This document shows positions 25,806 to 34,523 of a stretch of DNA of 64,000 nt, one piece after another. The position numbers and the translations under genes are program-made. This DNA comes from Streptomyces sp. NBC_01431 (GTDB taxonomy: Bacteria > Actinomycetota > Actinomycetes > Streptomycetales > Streptomycetaceae), in contig NZ_CP109496.1 in NCBI RefSeq assembly GCF_036231355.1, positions 6,696,001 through 6,760,000 on the forward strand, in the 5' to 3' direction. Under the pieces are notes generated by a model. It worked only from the letters and a program-made list of their open reading frames with translations. It made no database searches and was not told the origin of the DNA. Numbering within the stretch: position 1 is the first letter of the stretch; each line of letters starts with the position of its first letter.

Positions 25806-26285
25806 GTGTCCGCCCCCGCGCCCCAGCCTCCCGCCCTGCCGATCACCTTCAGGCCGACCCGCACCCGGGCCGTCCTGCTGATCAGCGGAGCAGCCGTGTT
25901 CGTCGCCATTACGGCGATGTCGCTGCTCCTGGAGGGCCTGAGCGGGGGCGCGCGGGGCAGCTTCATCCTCATGGCCGCCCTGTTCGCCGCGGTACTCGTG
26001 CTGCTCAGCCGGCCCAAGATCGTCGCCGACGACGCGGGCGTCACGGTGGTCAACCTCACCGCCAGGCGCCGGCTCGCCTGGGCGGAGATCCTCCGGGTGA
26101 ACCTCCGTCCGGGCGACCCCTGGGTCTTCCTCGATCTGAGCGACGGCACGAGCCTGCCCGCGCTCGGCATCCAGCCCGGCATCGGCAAGGACGGGGCGAT
26201 CCGCGATGCCAGGGCGCTGCGCGCGCTCGCCGAAACCCACGGCACGCGCCCCGATTCACCCGATGCGGCTCACGACAACGGCTGA
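25806..26285 (+). CDS. PH-domain membrane protein
   Basis: A 159-residue protein with two membrane helices (about residues 22-40 and 52-70), then a small bacterial PH-like domain: PKIVADDAGVTVVNLTARRRLAWAEIL is its strand pattern, followed by a helix. Such domains (bPH_6 type) occur on many actinobacterial membrane proteins without a known ligand. GTG start at 25806, 37 bases after hisG, so likely the last gene of the rib-his transcript. Function unknown. Confidence 0.78.
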   Translation: MSAPAPQPPALPITFRPTRTRAVLLISGAAVFVAITAMSLLLEGLSGGARGSFILMAALFAAVLVLLSRPKIVADDAGVTVVNLTARRRLAWAEILRVNLRPGDPWVFLDLSDGTSLPALGIQPGIGKDGAIRDARALRALAETHGTRPDSPDAAHDNG

Positions 26286-26471
26286 GCCGCCTGCCCCACC
26301 CGGCACCATCTTGACTACCCTGATGTAGGCGGCGCCGAGCGCGCCGCGCCCCGCACACAAGGCAGCACCACCGGCCGCGGGGCACCAGCGACCCGAGGAG
26401 TGACTCCCTCCAGCAATGGACGGACCGTCCGGTAGTATCTGCGCCGCCCCCTCCCAGGAGGCGGCGGCATC

Positions 26472-27806
26472 ATGACGATCACTCTGCTGCTAGCCGCGGC
26501 ATTCCTTCTCATCCTCGCCAACGGATTCTTCGTGGCCGCCGAATTCGGCCTGGTCACCGTCGACCGGCCGGACGCCGAGCGCGCCGCCGCCGAGGGCGAC
26601 CGCCGGGCCCGCACCGTGGTGGCGGCCCTGCGCGAGCTGTCCTTCCAGCTTTCGGGCACCCAGCTCGGCATCACCATCACCTCCCTGGTCGTCGGCATGC
26701 TCGCCGAGCCCGCGCTCGCCGACCTGCTCGACGGGCCGATCGGCGCCACCGGCCTTCCCGCCGGCGCCGTCTCCGGCATCAGCGTCGTGCTCGGCATGCT
26801 GCTCGCCGCCGCCGTGCAGATGGTGATCGGCGAGCTCGTCCCGAAGAACTGGGCGGTCTCCCGGCCGCTCCAGGTGGCCCGCTTCGTCGCCGGACCGCAG
26901 AACCGCTTCTCGCGGCTCTTCCGGCCGGTGATCGCGCTGCTCAACACCGTCGCCAACCGCCTGGTGCGGGCGCTCGGCGTGGAGCCCGCCGACGAACTGG
27001 CCTCCGCCCGCACCCCGGGCGAACTGGTCTCCCTGGTCAGGCACTCGGCGCAGGCCGGCGCCCTGGAACAGGACACCGCCGACCTCTTCGTACGCACCCT
27101 CTCGCTCGGCCACCTCACCGCCGAGAACGTCATGACGCCGCGCGTCAAGGTCAGCGCCCTGCAAACCACCGCGACCGCCGCCGACGTCCTCAACCTCACC
27201 CGCGCCACCGGACTCTCCCGCTTCCCGGTCTACCGCGAGCGGATCGACGAGGTCGTCGGCATGGTCCACCTCAAGGACGCCCTCGCGGTGCGCCCGCCGG
27301 AGCGGCTGCGCACCCCGGTCGGCCTGATCGCCGTACCGCCGCTGCTCGTCCCGGAGACGCTGCCCGTGCAGCAGCTCCTGGAACGGCTGCGCAGCGAACA
27401 GCCGATAGCCGTCGTCGTGGACGAGTACGGGGGCACGGCCGGCGTGGTCACCCTCGAAGACATCGTCGAGGAACTGGTCGGCGAGGTCCGCGACGAACAC
27501 GACGGCGCGGACGCCGCCCGCCCCGAACTGGCCGTGGTGGCCGGCGAGGACGGCCGTCCCGCCTGGGAGGCCGACGGCAGCTGCCGCGTCCTCTCGCTGA
27601 GCCGGATAGGCCTCGCCGCACCCGAGGGCCCGTACGAGACCGTCGCCGGACTCGTCGCCGATCTGCTCGGCCGGATCCCAGTGCCGGGCGACCGGGTCGA
27701 ACTGCCCGGCTGGCGGATCCAGGTCCGCCAGGTGGAGCGGTATCGCGCCGAGCGGGTCCGCTTCGTACGGGCCGCCGACGCACCGGTGGCGGAGGCCGTG
27801 CGATGA
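26472..27806 (+). CDS. CNNM/CBS-domain membrane protein (hemolysin-family, CorB/CorC-like)
   Basis: A 444-residue protein. The N-terminal CNNM (DUF21) domain of about four helices opens with LLLAAAFLLILANGFFVAAEFGLV and contains QMVIGELVPKNWAV. Two CBS domains follow (VMTPRVKVSAL near 220; IAVVVDEYGGTAGVVTLEDIVEELVGE near 315), and a C-terminal CorC/HlyC FAD-like domain (from about 345). Relatives act in magnesium and cobalt efflux. ATG at 26472. It overlaps the next gene, a paralogue lacking the last domain. Confidence 0.88.
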   Translation: MTITLLLAAAFLLILANGFFVAAEFGLVTVDRPDAERAAAEGDRRARTVVAALRELSFQLSGTQLGITITSLVVGMLAEPALADLLDGPIGATGLPAGAVSGISVVLGMLLAAAVQMVIGELVPKNWAVSRPLQVARFVAGPQNRFSRLFRPVIALLNTVANRLVRALGVEPADELASARTPGELVSLVRHSAQAGALEQDTADLFVRTLSLGHLTAENVMTPRVKVSALQTTATAADVLNLTRATGLSRFPVYRERIDEVVGMVHLKDALAVRPPERLRTPVGLIAVPPLLVPETLPVQQLLERLRSEQPIAVVVDEYGGTAGVVTLEDIVEELVGEVRDEHDGADAARPELAVVAGEDGRPAWEADGSCRVLSLSRIGLAAPEGPYETVAGLVADLLGRIPVPGDRVELPGWRIQVRQVERYRAERVRFVRAADAPVAEAVR

Positions 27807-28897
27807 GCCTGCTCCAACTCCTGTTCGCGCTGCTCCTCGTGCTCGCCAACGGCTTCTTCGTCGGCGCCGAGTTCGCACTCGTCTCGGTGCGCCGCAGCCA
27901 GATCGAACCGCTCGCCGGTGAATCGGCGCGGGCCCGCCAGGTGCTGCACGGCCTGGAGAACCTGCCGCAGATGATGGCCGCGGCCCAATTCGGCATCACC
28001 GTCTGCTCGTTGACGCTCGGCGCGGTCGCCGAGCCGACCGTGGCCCGGCTCCTGGAGCCCGTGTTCCAGGCGGCCCACCTCCCCGAGGGTCTGGTCCACC
28101 CGCTCGGCTACGTCATAGCCCTGGCCCTGGTGGTCAGTCTCCACCTCGTCATCGGCGAGATGGTCCCGAAGAACCTGGCGATGGCGGCGCCCGAGAAGAC
28201 CGCGCTCTGGTTCAGTCCGGGCCTGGTCGCCTTCGCCCGGGTCTGCAAGCCCGTGACGATCGCGCTCGGCGCCTGCGCACGGCTCATCCTGAAGCTGTTC
28301 GGGGTCGAGCCGAAGGACGAGGTGGAGGCCGTCTTCACCAGCGTCCAGCTCGGCCGGCTCGTCGAGGACTCCGGCCAGGCCGGACTGCTCGCGCCGGAAG
28401 CTCAGGAACGCCTGGAGGACGCCCTGGAACTGGGCAGCCGCCCGGTGACGGACGTCCTGCTCGACCGGGACTCGCTGATCACCGTCGGCTGCTCGGTCAC
28501 CCCCCGCGAGGTGGAGGAGCTGACAGTACGCACCGGGTACTCCCGCTTCCCGGTGTGCGCGGAGGGCGGCGCCTTCATGGGCTTCCTGCACGTCAAGGAC
28601 GTACTCGACGTGGAGGACCGGGAGCGCGCGGTGCCGCAGCAGCTGTGGCGGCCGCTCGCCACGCTGCGGGCCGAACTGCCCCTGGACGACGCCCTGACGG
28701 TGATGCGCCGGGCGGCGGCCCACCTCGCCCAGGTCGCCGACGGCTCGGGCCGGGTGCTCGGTCTCGTCGCCCTGGAGGACGTCCTCGAAATGCTCGTGGG
28801 CGAGGTCCGCGACCCCGCCCACCGCGAGGAGCCCACCCCGCTGACGCGCTTCGCCGAGCCCCGCAGCGAACAGGCGGAACAGGCGCTGGCGGGCTAG
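27803..28897 (+). CDS. CNNM/CBS-domain membrane protein, short paralogue
   Basis: A 364-residue paralogue of the previous gene, starting inside its stop (ATGA). The CNNM domain is clear (LLFALLLVLANGFFVGAEFALVSVRR, HLVIGEMVPKNLAM) and two CBS domains follow (PVTDVLLDRDSLITV; LGLVALEDVLEMLVGEVRD near 325). It ends there, without the CorC/HlyC domain. The two proteins may form a heterodimer, since CNNM domains dimerise. It converges on the AAA ATPase gene with a 3-base gap. Confidence 0.88.
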   Translation: MSLLQLLFALLLVLANGFFVGAEFALVSVRRSQIEPLAGESARARQVLHGLENLPQMMAAAQFGITVCSLTLGAVAEPTVARLLEPVFQAAHLPEGLVHPLGYVIALALVVSLHLVIGEMVPKNLAMAAPEKTALWFSPGLVAFARVCKPVTIALGACARLILKLFGVEPKDEVEAVFTSVQLGRLVEDSGQAGLLAPEAQERLEDALELGSRPVTDVLLDRDSLITVGCSVTPREVEELTVRTGYSRFPVCAEGGAFMGFLHVKDVLDVEDRERAVPQQLWRPLATLRAELPLDDALTVMRRAAAHLAQVADGSGRVLGLVALEDVLEMLVGEVRDPAHREEPTPLTRFAEPRSEQAEQALAG

Positions 28898-28900
28898 CCC

Positions 28901-30790
28901 TCACAGAGGTTCCTGCGGGTCGCGGCGCGTCGGGCCGCGACCCGACAGGACCTCTCCGTAGGCCTGCATCAGATCGGGCAGACGCAGCGTGGACAGATCG
29001 TCCCGGGTGGGCGTCGACGGATACATCGACAGCCTCAAGTCCCGGTAGGCGCAGCTCTTCTCGTACAGGGTGCGCAGGAACCGGCCGTTGCCCAGCTCGT
29101 CGATCCAGCCCTGGTCGACGACGTGCCCGCTGATCGAGCGCAGCTCGTCGAGGGCCTCCTCGTCCCACGCGTCGCCGTTCTCGGCGGCGAGCACCTCGCC
29201 GATCGAGGTGAGTTCGAGCGGCCGGTAGGAGGGGAAGTCGACGCGGGTGGTGAAGCGTGAGGACAGACCGGGGTTGGTGGCGAGCAGGCGGTCCATGCCC
29301 TCGGGGTAGCCCGCGAGGATGACCACCAGGTGATCGCGGTTGTCCTCGGCACGCTTCAAAAGCACCTGGAGCGCCTCGTCGCCGTAGGCGTCGCCCTTGC
29401 TGTAACCGGAGTTGGAGAGCGAGTACGCCTCGTCGACGAAGAGCACCCCGCCGAGCGCCGAGTCGATCAGCTCATTGGCCTTGACGGCGGTCTGGCCGAG
29501 GAACTCGCCGACCAGATCGGCCCGTTGGGCCTCCACCAGATGATCGCCGCCGAGCAGCCCGAGCGCGTAGAACACCCGGCCCAGGATGCGTGCCACGGTG
29601 GTCTTGCCGGTGCCCGAGGGGCCGGAGAAGACAAAGTGACGTTTCGGCGGCTGGACCGGTAATCCCTGACTGGCCCTGAGCCGCGCCATGTTGAGCTGCG
29701 CGGACAGCGCCTTGACCTGACGCTTGACGGGTTCGAGGCCCACCATCCGCTCCAGCTCGGCGAGCGCCTCGGCAAGCAGCACGGCGTCGGTGGGCCCGGC
29801 CGGGAACTGCGGGGGTCCGGGCTGCGCGGGCACGCCTGGCTTCTCCCGTACCCCGCCCGGCAGCGCTGGCGGCGGACCGGCCGGCTGCGCCTCGCCGCCG
29901 AGTCTGAGTTCGCGGCCCTCGGGCGGATCGAGGCCGAGGGCGGAGTCGGCGTCCGCCTCCACGGTGTCGCCGAAGCCGGACAGGGCGACCGCGGCGAGGT
30001 CGGGGGCTTCCTCGGAACCGTCGAAGCCGTCGTTCTCGGTGATCGCGGTGAGCCGCGCCGCGGTGTCCATGAACGCCGGGTCGACCCGGTGCACCGCCCG
30101 GTACAGGGGGAGGGCCGCGGCCGAGCGCCCGGTGCCCTCGTGGGCGCGGGCCAGCCAGTAGCGCAGCTCCTTGCGCTGGGGCTGTTCACTGCGGCAGCGC
30201 ATCAGCGCCGCCGAGAGCAGCGGCTCGGCCTGGCCGAACATCTCCAGGCGGACCCGGGCCATCCCGCCGAAGAGACCGGCCTCGATGCCCAGCAGCGGAT
30301 CGTCCACCAACGGCTCGGTGTGGCGGACGAGTTGCTCCCAGTCCTTGACGAGATAGGCGCGGCAGGCGTGCAGGAAGCGCACCTGCGGATCGGTGTCGAC
30401 GGGGGGCAGGCCCGCCAACGCCCGGTCCAGTTCCGGGACATGGCGCCCGTCGAGCCAGTGCGACGCGTGGGCGAGCAGCAGATCGCGTGGGCTCTCCAGG
30501 ACCGGCTGCACCCACCAGCCCAGCCAGTACCACGAGTTGAGGGTCCTTCGGTGGCCCGCCCGCTGTTCGCCGAAGCGCGCGCGGTGGCGGTACATCCGCA
30601 GCAGCGCGGTGGTGGTGTCCACGCGCAGCGCGTGCAGCCCGAGCCAGCCGTCCGCCATCGAGGGGTCGAGCCGCACGGCCGTGCGGAACTCCTCCTCGGC
30701 CTGCGGATAGGCGCCCATCGTGTACGCGTCCACACCGCGCAGCCAGGCGAGCTCGGCCGGGGCGTGCGCGCCCGTAGTGCCGAAGTCCAT
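28901..30790 (-). CDS. TPR-AAA+ ATPase of the CbxX/CfqX (EccA-like) type
   Basis: A 629-residue cytoplasmic ATPase. The first 300 residues are helical TPR-like repeats (YPQAEEEFRTAVRLDPSMADGWLGLHAL near 15-55). A proline-rich linker (about 320-355) leads to the AAA domain: Walker A GPSGTGKTT near 425, Walker B GGVLFVDEAYSL near 480, sensor-1 VVILAGYPEGMD and arginine finger NPGLSSRF. The architecture is that of EccA, the chaperone-like ATPase of type VII secretion, but no ESX genes lie nearby. ATG at 30790 with GGGGGA upstream. Confidence 0.87.
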   Translation of the reverse strand: MDFGTTGAHAPAELAWLRGVDAYTMGAYPQAEEEFRTAVRLDPSMADGWLGLHALRVDTTTALLRMYRHRARFGEQRAGHRRTLNSWYWLGWWVQPVLESPRDLLLAHASHWLDGRHVPELDRALAGLPPVDTDPQVRFLHACRAYLVKDWEQLVRHTEPLVDDPLLGIEAGLFGGMARVRLEMFGQAEPLLSAALMRCRSEQPQRKELRYWLARAHEGTGRSAAALPLYRAVHRVDPAFMDTAARLTAITENDGFDGSEEAPDLAAVALSGFGDTVEADADSALGLDPPEGRELRLGGEAQPAGPPPALPGGVREKPGVPAQPGPPQFPAGPTDAVLLAEALAELERMVGLEPVKRQVKALSAQLNMARLRASQGLPVQPPKRHFVFSGPSGTGKTTVARILGRVFYALGLLGGDHLVEAQRADLVGEFLGQTAVKANELIDSALGGVLFVDEAYSLSNSGYSKGDAYGDEALQVLLKRAEDNRDHLVVILAGYPEGMDRLLATNPGLSSRFTTRVDFPSYRPLELTSIGEVLAAENGDAWDEEALDELRSISGHVVDQGWIDELGNGRFLRTLYEKSCAYRDLRLSMYPSTPTRDDLSTLRLPDLMQAYGEVLSGRGPTRRDPQEPL

Positions 30791-31164
30791 CACGTCCCCC
30801 ACCACCGTGCCCCGTGCTGAACCGCCAATTCGCGCAAGGGAATTGACGGGAGTTGACCGCACCGATGTGCATCGTACCTGCGGGAAGGCCCGCTGCCGAA
30901 GGGGGCGCGGGAGGCGCCCTGGTGGTGACCCAGGGTGAGCGGCAAGCGCTGTGTGACGGTCCCGATGGGGAGAATAGGGGCAGAACGAAGCCCCCGATCA
31001 CGGGGGAACAACCGGGGGCTTCGCGTCTGCGGCAGCTTCGGAAAGCCGCACATTGAGAACGTAAGACCTGTATGGCCCCTGGGTCAAGCGGAGTTGAGGC
31101 TCTGTCGGGGCTGTTTTGCGCCGGTTCGGCGCGTCGGGACGAGCTCGTCACACACGGTGATGAA
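30791..31164. other. Intergenic region between kinase and AAA ATPase genes
   Basis: A 374-base gap without a convincing gene. The right part holds the kinase terminators (31050 down to 30986), and the left part (about 30795-30900) must hold the promoter of the AAA gene. A 67-residue plus-strand open frame here has no recognisable features. Confidence 0.5.
30986..31050 (-). terminator. Tandem hairpin terminator downstream of the P-loop kinase gene
   Basis: CGAAGCCCCCG (30986-30996) pairs with CGGGGGCTTCG (31013-31023), an 11-base perfect stem with a 16-base loop. A second small hairpin, TGCGGC/GCCGCA (31028-31033/31045-31050), lies beside it. Both are downstream of the minus-strand kinase gene that ends at 31165. 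Confidence 0.65.
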
Positions 31165-31776
31165 TCAGTCCGTACCCGCTGCCGAATCCGGTCTCGGGAG
31201 CCACTCGTACCCCGCCTGTCCCTGACGTACCAGGGTGTCGGCGAAGGGCCTCGACGGGTCCTCGGTGAAATGGCGCATCTCCGCCTGCGTCCAGTCGTCC
31301 CAGAAGGCGGAGAGTCCGATTCCGTCGCGTTGGCGACCCCGGATCCAGGAGGCCTGTGCGTCGAGCTCCATCCACAGGAGCAGCGCGAGGGCGGGCCGCA
31401 GCGCCCGGCGACCCGCCCCGACGCCCTCGATCAGCACCACGGGCGCGGGCTCCAGGACGCGCGCCGCCCCGAAGCGCCGCAGGTTCCAGTCGTACGGGTC
31501 GTAGCGCGCGGCCTCGCCGCGCCCGAAGGGGTCGAGCACCTGCCGGCGGAACCGGTCCGTCCAGTCGAAGAACTCCTCGTGGGTGGCCAGGTCGTCCAGA
31601 TGCAGCACCGGCGCCCCGCCGAGCGCGTCGGCGAGCCGAGCCGCGAACGTGGACTTGCCGGAACCCGCGTGCCCGTCGACGCCGACCAGCCGCACCGGAC
31701 CGCAGGAAGGCGTCAACGCGCCGACGCGGACGGCCAGTTGGCGCAGCTCGGCGCCGGGGGGCGGGGTGCTTTTCAT
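31165..31776 (-). CDS. Uridine-kinase-like P-loop nucleoside/sugar kinase
   Basis: A 203-residue P-loop kinase. Walker A is VDGHAGSGKSTFA near residue 34, LHLDDLATHEEFFDW is the acidic substrate loop, and VVLIEGVGAGRRAL the Walker-B region. This matches the uridine kinase/phosphoribulokinase-like group common in actinobacteria; the true phosphate acceptor is unknown. I chose ATG 31776, which has AAGGAC in front and lies just before the conserved domain. Confidence 0.83.
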   Translation of the reverse strand: MKSTPPPGAELRQLAVRVGALTPSCGPVRLVGVDGHAGSGKSTFAARLADALGGAPVLHLDDLATHEEFFDWTDRFRRQVLDPFGRGEAARYDPYDWNLRRFGAARVLEPAPVVLIEGVGAGRRALRPALALLLWMELDAQASWIRGRQRDGIGLSAFWDDWTQAEMRHFTEDPSRPFADTLVRQGQAGYEWLPRPDSAAGTD

Positions 31777-32058
31777 GTGTCCTTCCTGGGGCCGCGGAGA
31801 TCGGTGTGAATCCCGCGGGGCGGGCCGATGGGACCTTGACCGTACCCGGTGGCCGACGGGCATCCGGGCGCGGCGCTTCGGGCCCGGGGCGGGGCGCGCC
31901 GGGCAGCCGCGCCCCGCCGGCTCGCGTCAGTGGTCGAGACCAATATTGGTGGCGGGACGCGGGGTCGCAGCGCTGGCCGAAGGGACCCTGGACCCGCGAT
32001 AGTTGGCCCGCTGACGTGCATCCGCCTCCCCATCCGCGACCGACTGGGGGTCCTCACC
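31777..32058. promoter_or_regulatory. Divergent gap of kinase and C39-like genes with a 12-base palindrome
   Basis: This 282-base divergent gap has no gene. ACCAATATTGGT (31939-31950) is a perfect 12-base palindrome and the most A/T-rich point of the gap, so it may be an operator or promoter element. Confidence 0.4.
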
Positions 32059-33423
32059 GTGACCAGCTCCACCCCGCGCAGAACCGTCCTCGCCGCGGCC
32101 GTCGCCGTCGCGGCCGGTGCCGCCGTGACCGCCTCGGCGGGCCCGGCCGCGGCCGCCGGCGGCGCGTCCCGACCGAAGCAGGCACCGAAGCCCGTGGACA
32201 ACCGCGCCTGGACCTCGCACGCCCAGTGGCGCTCGGGCACCGCGAACGGGGTGCGCGCCGTCGAGGGCCGCCGCCCCGGCATCGTCATCGACGCGCCCGC
32301 CGGAAGCACCGCCTACACCGACCCGCACACCGGCAGGACCGCCACCTGGGAGTACGCGGCCTGGACCTCGCCGCGGCACCGCTGCCCGGTCCCCGCGACC
32401 GAGGCCGTCGCCCACTGGAACGCGCACACCCCGACCGGCACCTGGCTCCAGGTCGAGCTGCTCGGCACCTATACGGACGGGACCGCGACCCCGGCCTACG
32501 TCATGGGCCGCTGGACGGCGGGCGACGGCGACAGCGACATCCGGCGCACCTCCCTCGACGGCCAGGCCGACGGCAAGAGCTCCATCTCCACCGACACCTT
32601 CGCGATCGACACCCCGGCCGCGGGCCTGCGCCTGGCCTCCTACCAGCTGCGGATCACGCTCTACCGCCTCCCGGGCAGCCGGCTCACGCCCACCGTGTGG
32701 CGGCTCGGCGCGATGGCCTCCGACATTCCGGACCGGTTCACGGTGGAGGCCTCGACGCCGGGATTCGCTGGCGAGCTGGAGGTGCCGCGCTACTCGCAGG
32801 AGATCCACAAGGGGCAGTACCCCCAGTACGACAACGGTGGCGAGGCCTGGTGCAGCCCCACCTCCTCCGAGATGATCATCGAGTACTGGGGGCGCCGGCC
32901 CGGCCCGGCCGACCTCGCCTGGGTCGATCCGTCCTACGCCGACCCGCAGGTCTGCCAGGCCGCCCGGCGCACCTACGACTACCAGTACGCGGGCTGCGGC
33001 AACTGGCCCTTCAACGCCGCGTACGCCGCCACGTACCAGGACATGAGCGCGGTGGTGACCCGGCTCGGCTCACTGAACGACCTGGAGACGCTGATCCGTG
33101 CGGGCATCCCCGCCATAACGTCGCAGTCCTTCCTGAAGACGGAGCTGACCGGCGCGGGCTACGGCACCTCGGGTCACCTGATGACGGTGATCGGGTTCAC
33201 CGCGGACGGCGACGTGATCGCCAACGACCCGGCCTCGGCGGATGACGCGGCCGTACGCCGCGTGTACAACCGGCGAGAGTTTGAGAACATCTGGCTGCGG
33301 ACCAAGCGCTACAACGCGAGCGGGAAGGTGGTCTCGGGCACGGGAGGCGTCTGCTACCTGTACTGGCCCGCCCGCCCGACGGCCAGGCAGCGCAAGGCAC
33401 TCGCGGCCGTGGGCATCGGCTGA
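32059..33423 (+). CDS. Tat-exported peptidase C39-like family protein
   Basis: A 454-residue exported protein. The N-terminus has a twin-arginine signal (PRRTVLAAAVAVAAGAAVTAS). The middle (about 45-240) is beta-rich. The C-terminal half is a C39-like papain fold: GGEAWCSPTSSEMIIEYWG carries the candidate cysteine nucleophile, and GHLMTVIGFTADGDVIANDPAS the histidine and asparagine/aspartate. It could process or cross-link extracellular peptides, but such stand-alone C39_2 proteins have no defined substrate. GTG start at 32059, which puts the signal peptide at the N-terminus. Confidence 0.83.
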   Translation: MTSSTPRRTVLAAAVAVAAGAAVTASAGPAAAAGGASRPKQAPKPVDNRAWTSHAQWRSGTANGVRAVEGRRPGIVIDAPAGSTAYTDPHTGRTATWEYAAWTSPRHRCPVPATEAVAHWNAHTPTGTWLQVELLGTYTDGTATPAYVMGRWTAGDGDSDIRRTSLDGQADGKSSISTDTFAIDTPAAGLRLASYQLRITLYRLPGSRLTPTVWRLGAMASDIPDRFTVEASTPGFAGELEVPRYSQEIHKGQYPQYDNGGEAWCSPTSSEMIIEYWGRRPGPADLAWVDPSYADPQVCQAARRTYDYQYAGCGNWPFNAAYAATYQDMSAVVTRLGSLNDLETLIRAGIPAITSQSFLKTELTGAGYGTSGHLMTVIGFTADGDVIANDPASADDAAVRRVYNRREFENIWLRTKRYNASGKVVSGTGGVCYLYWPARPTARQRKALAAVGIG

Positions 33424-33722
33424 GCCGCCACCGGCGACCCCCAGGGCACCGGGTACGTGAGTGCCAGGCCGAGGTCGGCCTTCCAGTGTCGCTTCGGGAC
33501 GCCGACCAGACCGTAGAGCAGCCGTACCGGTGAACGCCGGGTCAGCAGCGCGAAGCCCGCCACCGCGGCGAAGGCCGCGAGGCCGAGCGGCCACCCCGCG
33601 AGACGGCCGAGCAGCGCGGCGACGACGGTGCCGCCCGCGTACAGGAGCACGAAACCAGCCCAGATCCCGTGGTGGCCCCGGGCCACCTGCATCGTCGCCC
33701 ACGACGGGTTCTGCCACATCAT
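33354..33722 (-). CDS. Small membrane protein of unknown function
   Basis: About 122 residues with at least two membrane helices (IWAGFVLLYAGGTVVAALLG near residue 20-40; PLGLAAFAAVAGFALLT near 45-62), then a basic tail. I do not recognise the family. The frame overlaps the 3' end of the convergent C39-like gene by 70 bases, so the true C-terminus may be shorter or the last part unstructured. It follows the DUF6230 gene on the same strand after 83 bases and may be co-transcribed. Confidence 0.6.
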   Translation of the reverse strand: MMWQNPSWATMQVARGHHGIWAGFVLLYAGGTVVAALLGRLAGWPLGLAAFAAVAGFALLTRRSPVRLLYGLVGVPKRHWKADLGLALTYPVPWGSPVAAQPMPTAASALRCLAVGRAGQYR

Positions 33723-33805
33723 GAAGAGCCCGGCGACCCGGCCGCCTTGCCCGGCCGGGTCGCCGGGACCGGGCACCCGGAGCAGTCCCAGTCGCCCCAG
33801 TCGTC

Positions 33806-34420
33806 TCAGAAGCACTTCTTGCCGCCGATGCTCACATCGACCTTCATCCCCTTCAGCCGGAAGTTGCCGCCGGTCGCCGACCAGGCGTGCGACCTCACCC
33901 CGTTGACCTCGATGTCCCCGGCCTGGAGGCCGAACTTCCCCTTCTCGTCCCGGACGCCCTTCACCGCGTCCAGAGTCGAGGTGTCCCGGCCGATCTGTGC
34001 CGTGCCGAAGTGGGCGTCGCCGACCAGGTCCGCGCCGTCGATCACCAGGTTGCCGGCCGTCACCTCGCCCGCGTCGCCGCCCGCGGTCAGCTTGAACACC
34101 ACTGTCCCCACCGGGGTGTTGACCTCGGCCGACTGGCAGATGTCGCTGAGCCTCGCGTCGCCGATGCCGAGCAGCGCCACCGGGTGGCCCTTGCCGTCGG
34201 CCGACCTGTCGGTCTGCACGAACGAGGAGAGCCCCGAACTGGTCAGCTTCCCCGACGCGACCTGAAAACTCGTGCCGGAGACCGCGAACGACGCGGCCAG
34301 CGCACCCTCGGCCATCACATTGGCCATGATCCCGACCGCGACCACCGCCGGCAGGGCGACGGCGGCGGTCTTCTTCCACGCTGTTCTGCCTTCGGCCAGC
34401 GGCCGGCCAGCTGCGCCCAC
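33806..34420 (-). CDS. DUF6230 family secreted/surface protein
   Basis: A 204-residue protein. A cytoplasmic start is followed by a hydrophobic segment (AVALPAVVAVGIMANVMAEGALAASFAVSG, residues about 15-45), then a beta-rich domain ending in SIGGKKCF. This is the DUF6230 pattern of Streptomyces, usually paired with a DUF6114 membrane protein, which is not recognisable here. The GTG at 34420 is chosen because GGGAGG lies 5 bases in front. Divergent from a TetR regulator that probably controls it. Function unknown. Confidence 0.75.
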   Translation of the reverse strand: MGAAGRPLAEGRTAWKKTAAVALPAVVAVGIMANVMAEGALAASFAVSGTSFQVASGKLTSSGLSSFVQTDRSADGKGHPVALLGIGDARLSDICQSAEVNTPVGTVVFKLTAGGDAGEVTAGNLVIDGADLVGDAHFGTAQIGRDTSTLDAVKGVRDEKGKFGLQAGDIEVNGVRSHAWSATGGNFRLKGMKVDVSIGGKKCF

Positions 34421-34523
34421 TTGATCCTCCCGTACGATCCGTCGTCCAGCGGTGCAGGGGGAGTGCGAATGCAGGTCTGCCATACTGCGGGCATCCTGTG
34501 GCAGTTGGAGACTAGGGCCGAAT
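34421..34523. promoter_or_regulatory. Divergent promoter/operator of DUF6230 and TetR genes
   Basis: This short gap contains CTGCCA (34477-34482) and TGGCAG (34499-34504), an inverted repeat with a 16-base spacer around CATACT. It is a possible TetR-type operator; the arms are short. Confidence 0.35.

Noticed and set aside
26311..26331. TTGACT ... TGTAGGC as a promoter before the CNNM genes
   Set aside because: The boxes are only about 9 bases apart, too close for a sigma-70-type promoter.
31356..33245. 629-residue plus-strand open frame
   Set aside because: Arginine-rich frame shadowing the kinase and C39-like genes, without motifs.
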